A stretch of DNA of 64,000 bases from Bacteriovoracaceae bacterium (GCA_013141065.1 JABFRR010000005.1:62001-126000), one strand, 5' to 3'. Counted from the first letter of the stretch, positions 1 through 9,414 are shown. Notes: generated by a model from the sequence alone, not told the origin. A program made the numbers and translations.

Positions 1-167
1 TTTTCAAAAATCGCCTGAGTACTTGTGAGTAGTTCGGTACGCTCAAATGTATAGAAAAATTGAGTGCGAGGGTTACTGATGATACTTTTAAAAAGCGAAA
101 TTTTCGACGCGATTAAGTCTTTTGAAATGTAGGGTCTATCTGGAAAGAATTTAATTTTCACTGTCAT
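1..167 (-). CDS. partial unidentified protein, N-terminus only
   Basis: The reverse strand reads open from an ATG at 167-165 to the window edge, giving 55 codons beginning MTVKIKFFPDRPYISKDLIA. An AAGGAT Shine-Dalgarno lies just upstream and overlaps the stop codon region of the acyl-CoA dehydrogenase gene, only 8 bp away, so this is very likely the next gene of the same operon. The fragment has no signal peptide and no motif I recognise. Function cannot be assigned from 55 residues. Confidence 0.6.
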   Translation of the reverse strand, partial: MTVKIKFFPDRPYISKDLIASKISLFKSIISNPRTQFFYTFERTELLTSTQAIFE

Positions 168-175
168 AAGAATCC

Positions 176-1321
176 TTAGTTTTTCGTGTATTCTTTTTTT
201 AGTTGTCTGGCGATGACAACTCTTTGAACTTGGTTTGTACCTTCGACAATCTGAAGAACTTTTGCATCTCTCATAAAGCGCTCAACTGGATACTCTCTGG
301 TGTAACCAACACCACCAAATATTTGAACGGCATCTGTTGTTACTTTCATTGCTGTATCAGTTGATTTGAGTTTAGCAAAAGAGGCAATCTTTTGATTGGG
401 TTTACCGATATCATAGAGACGAGCTGCTTCGTGAACTAAAAGTCTTGATGCCTCAATTTCACAGGCCATATCGGCCATCATAAATTGGAGACCTTGAAAG
501 TCAAAAATGGGCTGATTAAATTGCTGACGAGACAGTGCATACTTGACTGATTCGTCCAAGGCCCTTTGTGACAATCCAACAGCCGTAGCACCAATGGTAA
601 TTCTTCCTTTATCCAATGCGGCCATGGCCACTTTAAATCCTTCACCTTCACTCAGAAGTCTTTGATCGTCGGGAACAAAACAATTTTCGAAAATGACTTC
701 ACGAGTAGGGCTGGTTCTCCAGCCCATTTTTTTTTCTTTTTTTCCAAAGCTAAGACCAGGAGTTCCGTCTCTCACAATAAAGCTCGATACTCCTTTACTA
801 CCGCCTTCACCAGTGCGTGCCATAACAATGTAAGTTTTAGCAATACCACCTGAAGTGATCCAAAGCTTTGTTCCGTTTAAGACATATCCACCTTCTACTT
901 TTTTTGCAGTGGTTTTAAGTGCGCTAGCATCAGAGCCTGCACTTGATTCACTTAAGCAAAATGCTCCAATTTCTTCACCGCTGGTGAGTGTTGGAAGAAA
1001 TTTTTTCTTTTGAGTTTCACTTCCAAAATCATTGATTATCGCTTGAACCATTGTAGAGACAGAGACTGTGACTGCGTAGGGTACAGAGTATTTTGCAATC
1101 TCTTCTAGTGCGATAGAAAAATCAGTATAAGTGAGTTCTGCTCCTCCAAATTTTTCAGGAATAGTCATTCCACAAAAGCCAAGGGCGCCTAGTTCTGTAA
1201 AAATATCCATTCTGAATTCTTCTCTTTCATCGTCATGTTCCATGAAAGGCTCGATTTTATCTAGGCAGAATTTCGTGAGTTGATTTTTTAATTCGACTTG
1301 TAGTTCGTTCATATTAGTCAC
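176..1321 (-). CDS. acyl-CoA dehydrogenase (Glu-360 type)
   Basis: FAD-dependent acyl-CoA dehydrogenase of 381 residues, full length for the family, catalysing alpha,beta-dehydrogenation of an acyl-CoA in beta-oxidation or branched-chain catabolism. The first family signature (LSESSAGSD) is near residue 123. The C-terminal motif IVEGTNQVQ carries the usual catalytic glutamate at residue 360, as in short/medium-chain enzymes, and residue 239 is Gly. The start is GTG at 1321, inside GTGACTAA, so it overlaps the stop of the upstream dehydrogenase; an in-frame ATG lies three codons later. Electrons would go to ETF, which is not in this window. Substrate length cannot be read from sequence. Confidence 0.93.
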   Translation of the reverse strand: MTNMNELQVELKNQLTKFCLDKIEPFMEHDDEREEFRMDIFTELGALGFCGMTIPEKFGGAELTYTDFSIALEEIAKYSVPYAVTVSVSTMVQAIINDFGSETQKKKFLPTLTSGEEIGAFCLSESSAGSDASALKTTAKKVEGGYVLNGTKLWITSGGIAKTYIVMARTGEGGSKGVSSFIVRDGTPGLSFGKKEKKMGWRTSPTREVIFENCFVPDDQRLLSEGEGFKVAMAALDKGRITIGATAVGLSQRALDESVKYALSRQQFNQPIFDFQGLQFMMADMACEIEASRLLVHEAARLYDIGKPNQKIASFAKLKSTDTAMKVTTDAVQIFGGVGYTREYPVERFMRDAKVLQIVEGTNQVQRVVIARQLKKEYTKN

Positions 1322-2456
1322 GCATTTCCTTTAAGAGATTTTTAGCTATTATCATAATCATGACTTCGTTTGTACCAGCACCAATTTCGTTGAGCTTATT
1401 ATCTCTCATCATGCGCTCAAGTGGAAATTCGCGAGAGTATCCGTATCCACCGTGAAGTTGAATGGCATCGAGAGCTATCTTCGTGGCCATTTTCGGAATT
1501 TGAAGTTTAACCATTGCAGCGACTGTCGGGCCTCGAACGCCGCGGTCATATTCTTTAGCAACAGAATAAAGGAAAGCTCTCATCATTTCAGTTTCGGTTG
1601 CCATTTCTGCAATCATCTTTTGAATTAATTGATAGTTTCCAATATGTTTTCCAAATTGCTTTCTTTCCATAGAATATTTAATACATTGATCAACGCACGC
1701 TTGAGCAATGCCAAGTGAGATTCCAGCAATGGTGATTCTTTCAATATCGAGATTTTTCATCATGTGATAAATTGAATCACCTTCTTTGCCTACAAGTTGT
1801 GATGATGCGACCTGGGCTTTATCAAATACTAATTCTCCTGTAGGAGAAGATCTCATACCCATTTTATGAATTGGTTTACCAACGTGAAAGCCTGGCGTTC
1901 CTTTTTCTACAATGAATGTTGAAAGATTTTTTCTTTCCTCACCTGTACGTGTGTAGACATAAGCTATATCGGCATATTGAGCATTTGTTATCCACATTTT
2001 TGTGCCAGTAATCTCATAGCCTTTTTCAGTTTTTCGCGCTTTGGTTTGAATACCAACGGCATCTGAACCGTATTCAGGTTCACTCATTCCCATACATCCA
2101 ATATGTTCACCTGAAATTAACTTGGGAAGATATTTTGCTTTTTGTTCTGGAGAACCATTGTTTTGAATATTATTTACGCATAAAATCGAATGGGCCAAGT
2201 AGGAAAGTGTCGAGCCCGCACAGGCTTTTCCAAATTCTTCCATGACGATCGTCGATGCTGTAGCTCCAAGACCAGCACCGCCATATTCCGGGTCTGCAGT
2301 GATTCCTAAGATTCCAAGTTCCCCCATTTTTTTAAATGCACTCAAGTTAAAGCTTTCTTCGTGATCGTGTTTTTCTGCAACTGGTGCGAGTTCTTTTGAT
2401 GCAAAATCTCGACATACTAATTGAAGCTCTTTTTCTTCAGCACTAAAAAACCACAT
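1314..2456 (-). CDS. acyl-CoA dehydrogenase, isovaleryl-CoA dehydrogenase-like
   Basis: A second FAD-dependent acyl-CoA dehydrogenase (380 residues), first gene of the leftward operon. It has the family signature MSEPEYGSD near residue 124. At the usual catalytic position it carries Ala360 within EIGAGTNEV, while a Glu occurs at residue 239 in LDIERITIAG. This is the displaced-base arrangement known from isovaleryl-CoA and long-chain dehydrogenases, and EIGAGT is typical of the isovaleryl enzyme. The neighbour gene has the opposite arrangement (Glu360, Gly239). A role in leucine or branched-chain acyl degradation is a reasonable inference, but no carboxylase or HMG-CoA lyase gene is present to confirm it. 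Confidence 0.9.
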   Translation of the reverse strand: MWFFSAEEKELQLVCRDFASKELAPVAEKHDHEESFNLSAFKKMGELGILGITADPEYGGAGLGATASTIVMEEFGKACAGSTLSYLAHSILCVNNIQNNGSPEQKAKYLPKLISGEHIGCMGMSEPEYGSDAVGIQTKARKTEKGYEITGTKMWITNAQYADIAYVYTRTGEERKNLSTFIVEKGTPGFHVGKPIHKMGMRSSPTGELVFDKAQVASSQLVGKEGDSIYHMMKNLDIERITIAGISLGIAQACVDQCIKYSMERKQFGKHIGNYQLIQKMIAEMATETEMMRAFLYSVAKEYDRGVRGPTVAAMVKLQIPKMATKIALDAIQLHGGYGYSREFPLERMMRDNKLNEIGAGTNEVMIMIIAKNLLKEMRD

Positions 2457-2544
2457 TGCACAACCGCCTTTTTGATGAGTATAATTTTAAAAATATATTA
2501 GAAGGAATTTATAACAAATTTCGACGAACACTGTAAGACATGAG

Positions 2545-4278
2545 GTGTTAGTAGTGAGTCTGACAACGCCCGTACCGCGAGATCAAGATAGCGTTTTCCC
2601 CGGAGAGAATTGGTTTTTTTATTGGAAAACCTCTGCCTCACTCTGGAGAACTAAACTTCAAGAGTTTCCAGGAACAAAAATAATTATTCCGCTCAATTGG
2701 TCTTTTCACACCGAAACGGGTGATCAATTTGACTTCGACGATCATAGACCAGAGACAAATCTAAAAAAATTAGTCGAAATCGCGACCGATGTTGGCAAGT
2801 CAGTGATCTTTTTCTTGCCTCTGTGTCCTGCCCCTTTTTTGTCTAATGGGGGATTGCCACATTTTCTCGCGCGAAGCCTCGCTCTGAATTCAGAAGGAAT
2901 GGCCTATGGCGCAATTGATGCCGATGGTCATTTATTGAAGATTTATTCTTTCTTTGATCCAAGAGTTTTTGAAGCCTTTGAAAAATTTGTCAAAACCTTA
3001 GGGCAATATTTTCAAACCAACAAAATCAATTCAGATGTCTGGGGCATACGTTCTGGATTTTTTAAGGATGGTCAATTTCACTCTTTTTTTGAGGACAATT
3101 CGAAGACTTTCGAACAAGCCTTTATCCGCTATCTTCAAACTAAAAAAAAGGATGAAGAAAAGCTCACTTATTTTGAAGAAAAGCAGTTTGAGTTTGAATT
3201 TGTTAAGACGATTCAATCTTTATACGAAAGTAATGCTCGTGATCTGTTGAAAGAAAATTTTGAGGGAGTTTTAGACGTTGCTTTTTTAGGAGCAGGGACA
3301 AATAATTTTTTAAAAAGACTTTCGGGAAATATTTCAACGTCGGATCTTTCATGTGAACTCTATGAGTCTCTAGCGAGAGATATCATTCCTTCATCAGTTT
3401 TATTGTCGAATCGACTTAAGTCTGGAGTTTTGAATCGCGAATTGAGTGACCTGGTAGCTAATTCATATCTACCTTCGCGCCTGGCCACAACTGCCTATGA
3501 ACACGAGGACATTTCAACCTTTCTTCCGCTTTCTTTTTTCAAAGTCTACGAGAAGATTGATGGACTAAGTTCCATGCTTCAAAGTTGGTCTGATTTATAT
3601 TTGTGGGACTATCTTAAAAGCTGTTACGGCTGGAGCTACAAAATTATTTCCAATGACACTTTGAAAATGCATGATGTGAAGACTCCCTATCAAGAGCATA
3701 TTCATCTTTTTCACGGTCATGATATTGATCGAGTCATTTTTAATTTTATTTTAAAAACTTTTATGAATGGTGGAAGAATTATCATCAATCGTTCAGGACT
3801 TTCAGAGGATTTTAATAAAAAATTTGAAACATTTTTTTTAGAAAATAATCTACAAGTCGAAAAAGTTACTTTTCACACTCAAGTTCAAAATGTTTCATTG
3901 GGTGAGGGGAGACTAGTTTTACTAGAAGGGGAAGGATTTAAAGATTTATCAAAAGATGATTATTCGACCTTTTGGAAAACTCTCGTCGACACTTTTACAA
4001 TTATTCATGTTCCCTTAAATAATGCTGAAGGAATTGATTATTACTGGCGTACAAGACCTTCTTCAACCAATGAACTTCGTTTTGAAGAAGTGAGGCGTTT
4101 GAGTGTTTACAATCCAACTAGTTATAGGAAAAAAATAAAAATGCACCTGACAAAAAACTTTGTTGTCTACAAAGTTCTAGATGAAATTAATGTAATCGTT
4201 CAGACCTATCCCAACGAAATCGAAATTGAGTTGTCACCTGAAGGGTCTGTGATAGTTGATTTTGGAGTTTTCTCATGA
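2545..4278 (+). CDS. large unidentified protein, possibly TIM-barrel glycosidase-like
   Basis: A 577-residue protein I do not recognise. It starts with GTG at 2545 and has no signal peptide, so it is probably cytoplasmic. The first 180 residues (WSFHTETGDQF, then IFFLPLCPAPFLSNGGLPH, then WGIRSGFF) have the spacing of a beta/alpha barrel such as glycosyl hydrolase clan A, and the acidic/aromatic style fits carbohydrate binding. No catalytic pair can be named with confidence. The next gene overlaps by 4 bp (ATGA at 4275), so the two are translationally coupled. It is divergent from the dehydrogenase operon with an 88-bp gap. Confidence 0.75.
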   Translation: MLVVSLTTPVPRDQDSVFPGENWFFYWKTSASLWRTKLQEFPGTKIIIPLNWSFHTETGDQFDFDDHRPETNLKKLVEIATDVGKSVIFFLPLCPAPFLSNGGLPHFLARSLALNSEGMAYGAIDADGHLLKIYSFFDPRVFEAFEKFVKTLGQYFQTNKINSDVWGIRSGFFKDGQFHSFFEDNSKTFEQAFIRYLQTKKKDEEKLTYFEEKQFEFEFVKTIQSLYESNARDLLKENFEGVLDVAFLGAGTNNFLKRLSGNISTSDLSCELYESLARDIIPSSVLLSNRLKSGVLNRELSDLVANSYLPSRLATTAYEHEDISTFLPLSFFKVYEKIDGLSSMLQSWSDLYLWDYLKSCYGWSYKIISNDTLKMHDVKTPYQEHIHLFHGHDIDRVIFNFILKTFMNGGRIIINRSGLSEDFNKKFETFFLENNLQVEKVTFHTQVQNVSLGEGRLVLLEGEGFKDLSKDDYSTFWKTLVDTFTIIHVPLNNAEGIDYYWRTRPSSTNELRFEEVRRLSVYNPTSYRKKIKMHLTKNFVVYKVLDEINVIVQTYPNEIEIELSPEGSVIVDFGVFS

Positions 4279-4694
4279 AAGAAATTGAATATATTGTCGG
4301 TGTTTATAACTTTTTTTGTCCTAATCCTGCTGAGCACAATGAAGCCAACTTTTTTTTACTCTATCTTTTAGACGAAAAAGGAATGATTGATATTGAGGGA
4401 GCTCAGGATCTATTTAAAGAAAAATTTGTCACTGAATTCACGCCAACTTACAAAGTACCTGCGCATATGATTGGGCCTTTTTTAAGCTTAGAAACTTTGA
4501 ATCAATATGCTTTTGCATTATGTGAAGAGTTAAACGCCGCTCAAATTAATTTACTTTCGGTAGCAGACTATAATTCTTTACTTGAAAACCAACAATTGGC
4601 TTCAGATTTTCACCGAGATTTGTTGGAAAAAGGTAATGTGCTAGAAAATATTGAAAGAAAGAAAAAAGGCTTACTTTCTCGAATATTTAAGTGA
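4275..4694 (+). CDS. unidentified small protein coupled to the 577-residue protein
   Basis: A 139-residue soluble protein overlapping the upstream stop by 4 bp. There is no signal peptide, no membrane segment and no recognised domain. It is acidic at the start and ends in a basic tail (ERKKKGLLSRIFK). The overlap strongly suggests it works with, or is expressed at a fixed ratio to, the upstream protein. It converges on the LysM lipoprotein gene with a 12-bp gap. Confidence 0.7.
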   Translation: MKEIEYIVGVYNFFCPNPAEHNEANFFLLYLLDEKGMIDIEGAQDLFKEKFVTEFTPTYKVPAHMIGPFLSLETLNQYAFALCEELNAAQINLLSVADYNSLLENQQLASDFHRDLLEKGNVLENIERKKKGLLSRIFK

Positions 4695-4706
4695 TTTAAC
4701 TACTGC

Positions 4707-5768
4707 TTACAGAGTTTGAATCTCTTCATCAATGTCTGGTTCGATTTCTAATTGTTCCATTGGCACTGAAACATTATTAATTAAATCGATCTCTTTAACA
4801 TTATTCACACTTGGATTTGCTGCTTTTTCAACAATTTCTCTTTGTGGAGCAGATAGGCTTTGAATCGCCTCATCAACTTGAACTTCTTCTGTTGTGAGCA
4901 TGGCATCTGTTGGCTCAAGGCTTTCGGTATTTTCAACAAGCACTGGCACTTTTTTTACAGGTTGTACTGCTTGAGGCTGAACGTAATTGGCCATCGATCC
5001 TTGATTTTTATAGTAAAGTGTAAATCCTGCATAAATTAAATTTGGATTTTTGATTAATGGTTTGTTGTTTTCCCAGATAGATTTCCATTTTTTTGGAGTA
5101 GCGTAAACGCTGTTTGAAATTGTGCCTAAAGTTTCACCCGTCTTGATTAAGTGTGGAGTGCCTGATGGATTCCATACAAATGCTCTTGATGGTGCACGAT
5201 ACTTGAGTACTGTTCCAGCTTTGAGAGAATTATTGTTTCTCATTGACCCAGAGTTCATATTTTTAATATCTTTCCATCTCGATACATCGCCGTAGAGAGT
5301 GAAAGCGATTTGCATAAGCGTTTCACCTTTTTTGACAGTGTAGTTTTTAACACCACCGCCCTCATCATCAGACGCTGTTTGTATTTCTTGTTTAATTTCT
5401 GGAATACTTTCTTGGACGATGACAGGAATATCTTTAACAGATTCAATTTTTTCTTTTATTTGAGTTTCAGCAGGTCCGGCAGAAGAAAAATCATCTTGCA
5501 ATGATTTAATTGCTCCATCAGCAGCCACGTTAGTTTGATCATTCGTTTCTTCCATAGATTTACTAAATAGATCATCTCCATTTACTTCTGTAGCTTCACT
5601 CACTCCTTCTACAGCAGCATCAGGAGCGACAGCTAAGTCATCGACTGGAACATTTTCTTCCATATTGGCAGCAGTTTCATTTGAATCTGTCGTTTGATCA
5701 GTCGTTTTAAATTTGTCTATGAGTCCACAAGACGAAAGTACAAGTGAGAGAAATAAAATTTTCAACAT
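4707..5768 (-). CDS. lipoprotein with two LysM domains
   Basis: Probable peptidoglycan-binding lipoprotein. I chose the ATG at 5768 because it gives a compact signal peptide (MLKILFLSLVLSSCG) with lipobox LSSC; an upstream TTG at 5795 would add nine residues. A long acidic, Thr/Asp/Glu-rich linker follows. The first LysM is near residues 145-200 (YTVKKGETLMQIAFTLYGD) and a second follows directly (HLIKTGETLGTISNSVYATP). The C-terminal region is again acidic and low-complexity. Expected location is the outer or inner membrane facing the periplasm, bound to the wall. Similar LysM lipoproteins serve in envelope remodelling; no catalytic domain is present here. Confidence 0.85.
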   Translation of the reverse strand: MLKILFLSLVLSSCGLIDKFKTTDQTTDSNETAANMEENVPVDDLAVAPDAAVEGVSEATEVNGDDLFSKSMEETNDQTNVAADGAIKSLQDDFSSAGPAETQIKEKIESVKDIPVIVQESIPEIKQEIQTASDDEGGGVKNYTVKKGETLMQIAFTLYGDVSRWKDIKNMNSGSMRNNNSLKAGTVLKYRAPSRAFVWNPSGTPHLIKTGETLGTISNSVYATPKKWKSIWENNKPLIKNPNLIYAGFTLYYKNQGSMANYVQPQAVQPVKKVPVLVENTESLEPTDAMLTTEEVQVDEAIQSLSAPQREIVEKAANPSVNNVKEIDLINNVSVPMEQLEIEPDIDEEIQTL

Positions 5769-5885
5769 AGATTTATTTTTCAAGCAAAACTCCAAGCATA
5801 AAGAAAATAATTAGCCATTAAATGATATCACTTATTATTTTAGCGGAATTAAGTCATTTTCAGGAGTGATGGTAAACTTTGCCTC

Positions 5886-6761
5886 TTAATTTAAGAGAGC
5901 GACTTGATCAGATTCTTTTTTGAATTCAACTTCAACTTGGAGTGGCTTGTGGTCTGAACCTTTTGACCAATCCTCAACCTTAGCCGAGCGAATTACTAGG
6001 TCATCAGAGTATAAAAAATGATCAAGGGGATAGCCATTAAACGTCATGCGATTATCAGGACTAAAAGTCGCTTCTTTTAAATCCAATTTTTTAGCAATCT
6101 CATTAAGAATATTCATTCGATCTTTGTTCCAAGTATTAAAATCTCCTGCAAAGACCATTGGTTTTGGTAGGTTTTTAAGTTTTTCGTAAAGACGATTCAT
6201 TTCAAGATTAAAGCTTGAAGTGCTCACAAAGTTAATTGCATGAATTGTAACGACGGTTAATTTTTTATCAGAATAACGAATCGGGTAGGTTGTAATGAGT
6301 GTTACTTTGGGAGTGCCAACGATGGGCTCGCGAACAACGGTACGAAGATAATCAATAGAGCTTGGTGCGACAGAACTTTTGTTGGCCACACCTGTTCTTG
6401 TTTGATCTTTACCTGAAAAAAAAGAAGTTGCAGTTGTACTCAAATATTGTGGCAGAAGCTTAAAAACAGAACTCATTTTTTTATCGAGAAATATTTCTTG
6501 GGCCATGATGATATCGCTAGTAAATCCTAAGTAAATAAACTCCCTAGCAAAAGAAGACTCACTTCCCTTGTATAAATTCCAAACTAAGAATTTGAGCCTT
6601 TTATTGGGAAGTGCTTGCTTACTTGGTCGGCCGAGAATCTTTATAACTTCCCCTTCTTCAGGAATATTTGAAGCGGCCTGGCCACTGTGCTGAGGAACGC
6701 TAATAGAGAGCGATATCAGAGATATGAGACATAAAGATTTCAAAAACTGAGCTTTTTTCAT
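5886..6761 (-). CDS. exported endonuclease/exonuclease/phosphatase-family protein
   Basis: Member of the EEP (DNase I/exonuclease III/sphingomyelinase) superfamily. Visible motifs are WNLYKG, AQE, AGDFNTW, and SDHKPL at the C-terminus, which together carry the metal-binding and catalytic residues of the fold. The frame extends upstream to 6827, but the extra 22 codons run into the IS4-like element whose end is at 6795. The real start is therefore the ATG at 6761, beginning MKKAQFLKSL, which opens a Sec signal peptide ending near QAAS. The IS lies about 34 bp upstream of this start, so the native promoter may be displaced. Substrate (DNA, RNA or phospholipid) cannot be told. Confidence 0.85.
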   Translation of the reverse strand: MKKAQFLKSLCLISLISLSISVPQHSGQAASNIPEEGEVIKILGRPSKQALPNKRLKFLVWNLYKGSESSFAREFIYLGFTSDIIMAQEIFLDKKMSSVFKLLPQYLSTTATSFFSGKDQTRTGVANKSSVAPSSIDYLRTVVREPIVGTPKVTLITTYPIRYSDKKLTVVTIHAINFVSTSSFNLEMNRLYEKLKNLPKPMVFAGDFNTWNKDRMNILNEIAKKLDLKEATFSPDNRMTFNGYPLDHFLYSDDLVIRSAKVEDWSKGSDHKPLQVEVEFKKESDQVALLN

Positions 6762-6794
6762 AGTTTTAAGGCTAACACTTGAATTCTTAGTTTG

Positions 6795-7872
6795 CAGGAA
6801 TTCCCGGTGTAAATTTTTCCCACTCAAGATAAGAGAAAATATTTAATTTTTCGTAATGATTTATGCTTTCTGGCCTTCACAAATCATTTCTGGCCATCTA
6901 AAATGCTTTTCAGAGGTGTTTTATGGGGCGACAAGCAAATAAATTGAAAGTTGAAGAATGTAATGAAATTATTCTATCTGAATTTTCAAAATTTAAGGAA
7001 AAAAGACCAATTTTTGAAATACCTCTCAAGAATTTTTTAATGTCTAGCTTTGCGGTCTTTGCCCTAAAATCACCATCTCTTTTACAATTTGAAAATCAAT
7101 TGAAAGAACATAAAATTAGAATGCACAATCTCAACTCACTTTTTAAAATTGATAGAGTTCCGTCAGATACTCACTTAAGAGATATTTTAGAAACAGTAGA
7201 ATACAATCAGTATCGACCATTATTTCAAAGACTTTTTTTCATATATTCAAAGATCAAAAACGCTAGAGCAGTTTGAGTTTATGAAAATTAATGGTCAATC
7301 TCATTATTTATTAGCAACAGATGGATCTGGATATTTTCGATCGGAAAAATTAGTTTGTGACTGTTGCATGATTGAAGAACATTTTGATGAAAACAATAAA
7401 ATGACTCTTAAATTTGGACATAATATTTTGGCAGGATCAATTGTTCACCCAGATCTAAAGCAAGTTATTCCAATGTGCCCTGAACCCATTATGAGACTTG
7501 ATGGAAGTAGTAAAAACGATTCTGAACAAACAGCATTTAGAAGATTTTTAGCTGATTTTAAAAGAGAGCACCCGAAGTTAAAAATAATTTTCTTACTTGA
7601 TGCTTTGTATGCCAATGGACCTATTATAAAATTACTTCGAGAGTATGGTTATGAGTTTTTAATAGCAGTCAAAGAAACTAAAAGTCTTCTTTTTATGAGT
7701 GTAAAAGAGGGAGAGACTACTGGAGAAACCCAGTTTCACGAAAGAGTTTTTGAGTCTGGTGAAAAAGTTATAAAAACAACAAAAATGAATTACAGATTTG
7801 CAAACAATATAAGACTCCATCAAGACAAGGAAAGTCCATTTATAAATTTTGTTCAAGTTAAAGAAGTCACTG
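6795..7872 (+). mobile_element. IS4-like element, copy 1, 3' end missing
   Basis: Inverted partner of the complete element at 13768-15406. The left end begins CAGGAATTCCCGGTG. The copy matches the other until 7872 (sequence GTCACTG), where IS3-family copy A begins. The last ~560 bp of the element, including its right terminal repeat and target duplication, are absent from the window. The nine bases on its left (CTTAGTTTG, 6786-6794) would be half of the original target duplication. Confidence 0.9.
6923..7872 (+). pseudogene. IS4-like DDE transposase, truncated and frameshifted
   Basis: Transposase with RNase H-type DDE chemistry. Visible are DGSGYF (first Asp) and IIFLLDALYANGP (second Asp). 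The third acidic motif is lost with the missing 3' end. The reading frame breaks at the T7 run near 7223 and at CAAAAACGC near 7256, where restoring one A would join the two open segments 6923-7276 and 7281-7872. Downstream the frame runs a few codons into copy A before stopping at 7892. Not functional. Confidence 0.85.
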
Positions 7873-8025
7873 CGATGTGTCTCAGAAATTAGTGCAGTTT
7901 GAAGGAAGGTTGAAAAACTTTTCTGCTACAAGATTCACTTTCTAATTCAATTTAATTATCAAGTCAAAAAATATTTCATGCTAAATTCAAATCAACACGA
8001 GACGAGTTTATTAAAACTTCAGTCT

Positions 8026-8031
8026 TATAAT
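8026..8031 (+). promoter_or_regulatory. -10 box for the IS passenger gene
   Basis: A perfect TATAAT lies 22 bp before the ATG at 8054. No good -35 is seen at 16-18 bp upstream. A GGAG Shine-Dalgarno follows at 8044-8047. The same arrangement is present in copy B. Confidence 0.5.
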
Positions 8032-8053
8032 ATTTTTTATTTTGGAGATGTAT

Positions 8054-8377
8054 ATGACTTGGTCAAAGGCAGCTGATAGCGAAAAAGTTTTATTTCGAGC
8101 GATCTCTTTATTATTTTATCGTAACGAAAACCTTTTGCATCTTATGCTTAATCCTGATTATCCTAAACTCATGGCGCCACCAGAAGTCATTAAAAGGCGG
8201 GCGCAAGGCTTTTCATCATCAGAACAACTCCTAGTAAGGATTGCCCTTGATGCTTGGAATGGATCGGGAGGCATCCACTTTAATGAGTTGTATGAAAAGC
8301 TAGATCCACACAATTTTCAAAAAATGCTTTTAGTTCTTAATTATTTATATTCTCCACAACAGGCCATACATTTCTGA
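8054..8377 (+). CDS. IS passenger protein of unknown function (copy A)
   Basis: A 107-residue soluble protein starting MTWSKAADSEKVLF, with its ATG 6 bp after a GGAG Shine-Dalgarno. Earlier in-frame TTG and ATG codons at 8042 and 8048 are less well placed. No transposase, helix-turn-helix or toxin motif is recognised. It is predicted mostly helical and ends with SPQQAIHF. It converges on the transposase orfB with a 17-bp gap. The protein is identical in copy B even though the transposase genes of both copies are frameshifted. IS3-family elements usually carry only orfA and orfB, so this is an extra gene. Function unknown. Confidence 0.75.
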   Translation: MTWSKAADSEKVLFRAISLLFYRNENLLHLMLNPDYPKLMAPPEVIKRRAQGFSSSEQLLVRIALDAWNGSGGIHFNELYEKLDPHNFQKMLLVLNYLYSPQQAIHF

Positions 8378-8394
8378 CTTTGTCGTAAGTGCAT

Positions 8395-9408
8395 TTAGTT
8401 AATTTTCACCTCTACTATAGGAGAAAACTCTTTCGCCATTTTGGTATATCGATGAGAATGAGTTTCATAAAATTTTTTTAATCGTTTGATTTCTTGAATC
8501 TAAAATTTTCTTCTCCTCGCCATAATGCCTTTCTGCCGGTGTTATGAATTGGATACCTGAATGTTTATAAGAGTAATTATATTCATGGAAATATCCTACA
8601 AAATAATTTCGCCACTTTGTAAATCAACGAAGCTTCCTGGGAATGTTCTAAAGGTTTTTATTGTTCCAAATAAACTTTCTGAAAAAGGGTTGTCATCCGA
8701 TACCCCGCCCTAGAATAAGAATCGACCATCTGGGCATCTCGGACAAATTTGATCATCTCATGCGAAGTCATTATTGCTCCGTTGTCTTTGTGATTGGTCA
8801 GTCCCTTGCCTGTTATAAATTGATCTTCCAACGCCTTCTTCCACATGATAATTGCATGCTCTGATTTTTCGTGATCCTCAAGTACCCACCCCACTACAAG
8901 ACGGCTCCAAATATCGACGATCACATATAAGTAAAATCGTACTGATCTACATTCAGATTTTATTTGAGATACATCCCAAGACCAAACTTGATTATGCCCT
9001 GTTGCTACAAGCTGAGGCTTCTCACGATTCAATGGACGCTTAATACCTGTCTTACTTCTTTTTTGTTAAAAGGTCCGCATCTTTCGCTATTCTATAAAAG
9101 GTTGCCGGCGAGGCAATAATTCTTTTTCTTCATCAATCAATTTATAATAGATCTCACGCGGAGAATAATCGCCCACTCTTTCTTAAGCAGAACATTAACG
9201 ATCTCTTCCTTTTCTTTAAAAGATAATTTATTCTCAGGGGAGGTTTTTCTTCCTTTTTCTTTATCTCAATTTTATTGCTGGTCTTTTTCCAAAGAAAATA
9301 TGACCGAGTAGGCACTCCCACGGAATCACAAAATTTTTCTATCGTGATTCCAGCATCAACGGCCTCTTGAGCAGTTTTTAATAACTCTTTTTTTTTTTTC
9401 TTCAATAT
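8395..9408 (-). pseudogene. IS3-family orfB transposase, frameshifted (copy A)
   Basis: Catalytic DDE (rve) subunit, read leftward. In pieces, one can see the second helix-turn-helix (VDAGITIEKFCDSVGVPTRS), the first Asp in WSWDVSQ, the second in HKDNGA, and the Glu region (FSESLFGT, recoverable near 8665-8690 by changing frame). Several frame changes separate these, for instance at the 12-base T run near 9388-9399 where copy B has only 7. It ends VEVKIN at 8395. Broken unless recoding restores the frame. Confidence 0.85.
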
Positions 9409-9414
9409 TAAGAT

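Noticed and set aside
6762-6827. Upstream extension MSGKNLHREFLQ of the endonuclease-like protein
   Set aside because: Its first codons lie inside the IS4-like element end. The ATG at 6761 opens a proper signal peptide.
8661-9043. Forward reading frames opposite the IS transposase
   Set aside because: They are antisense to a recognisable DDE transposase and have no motif or ribosome binding site.
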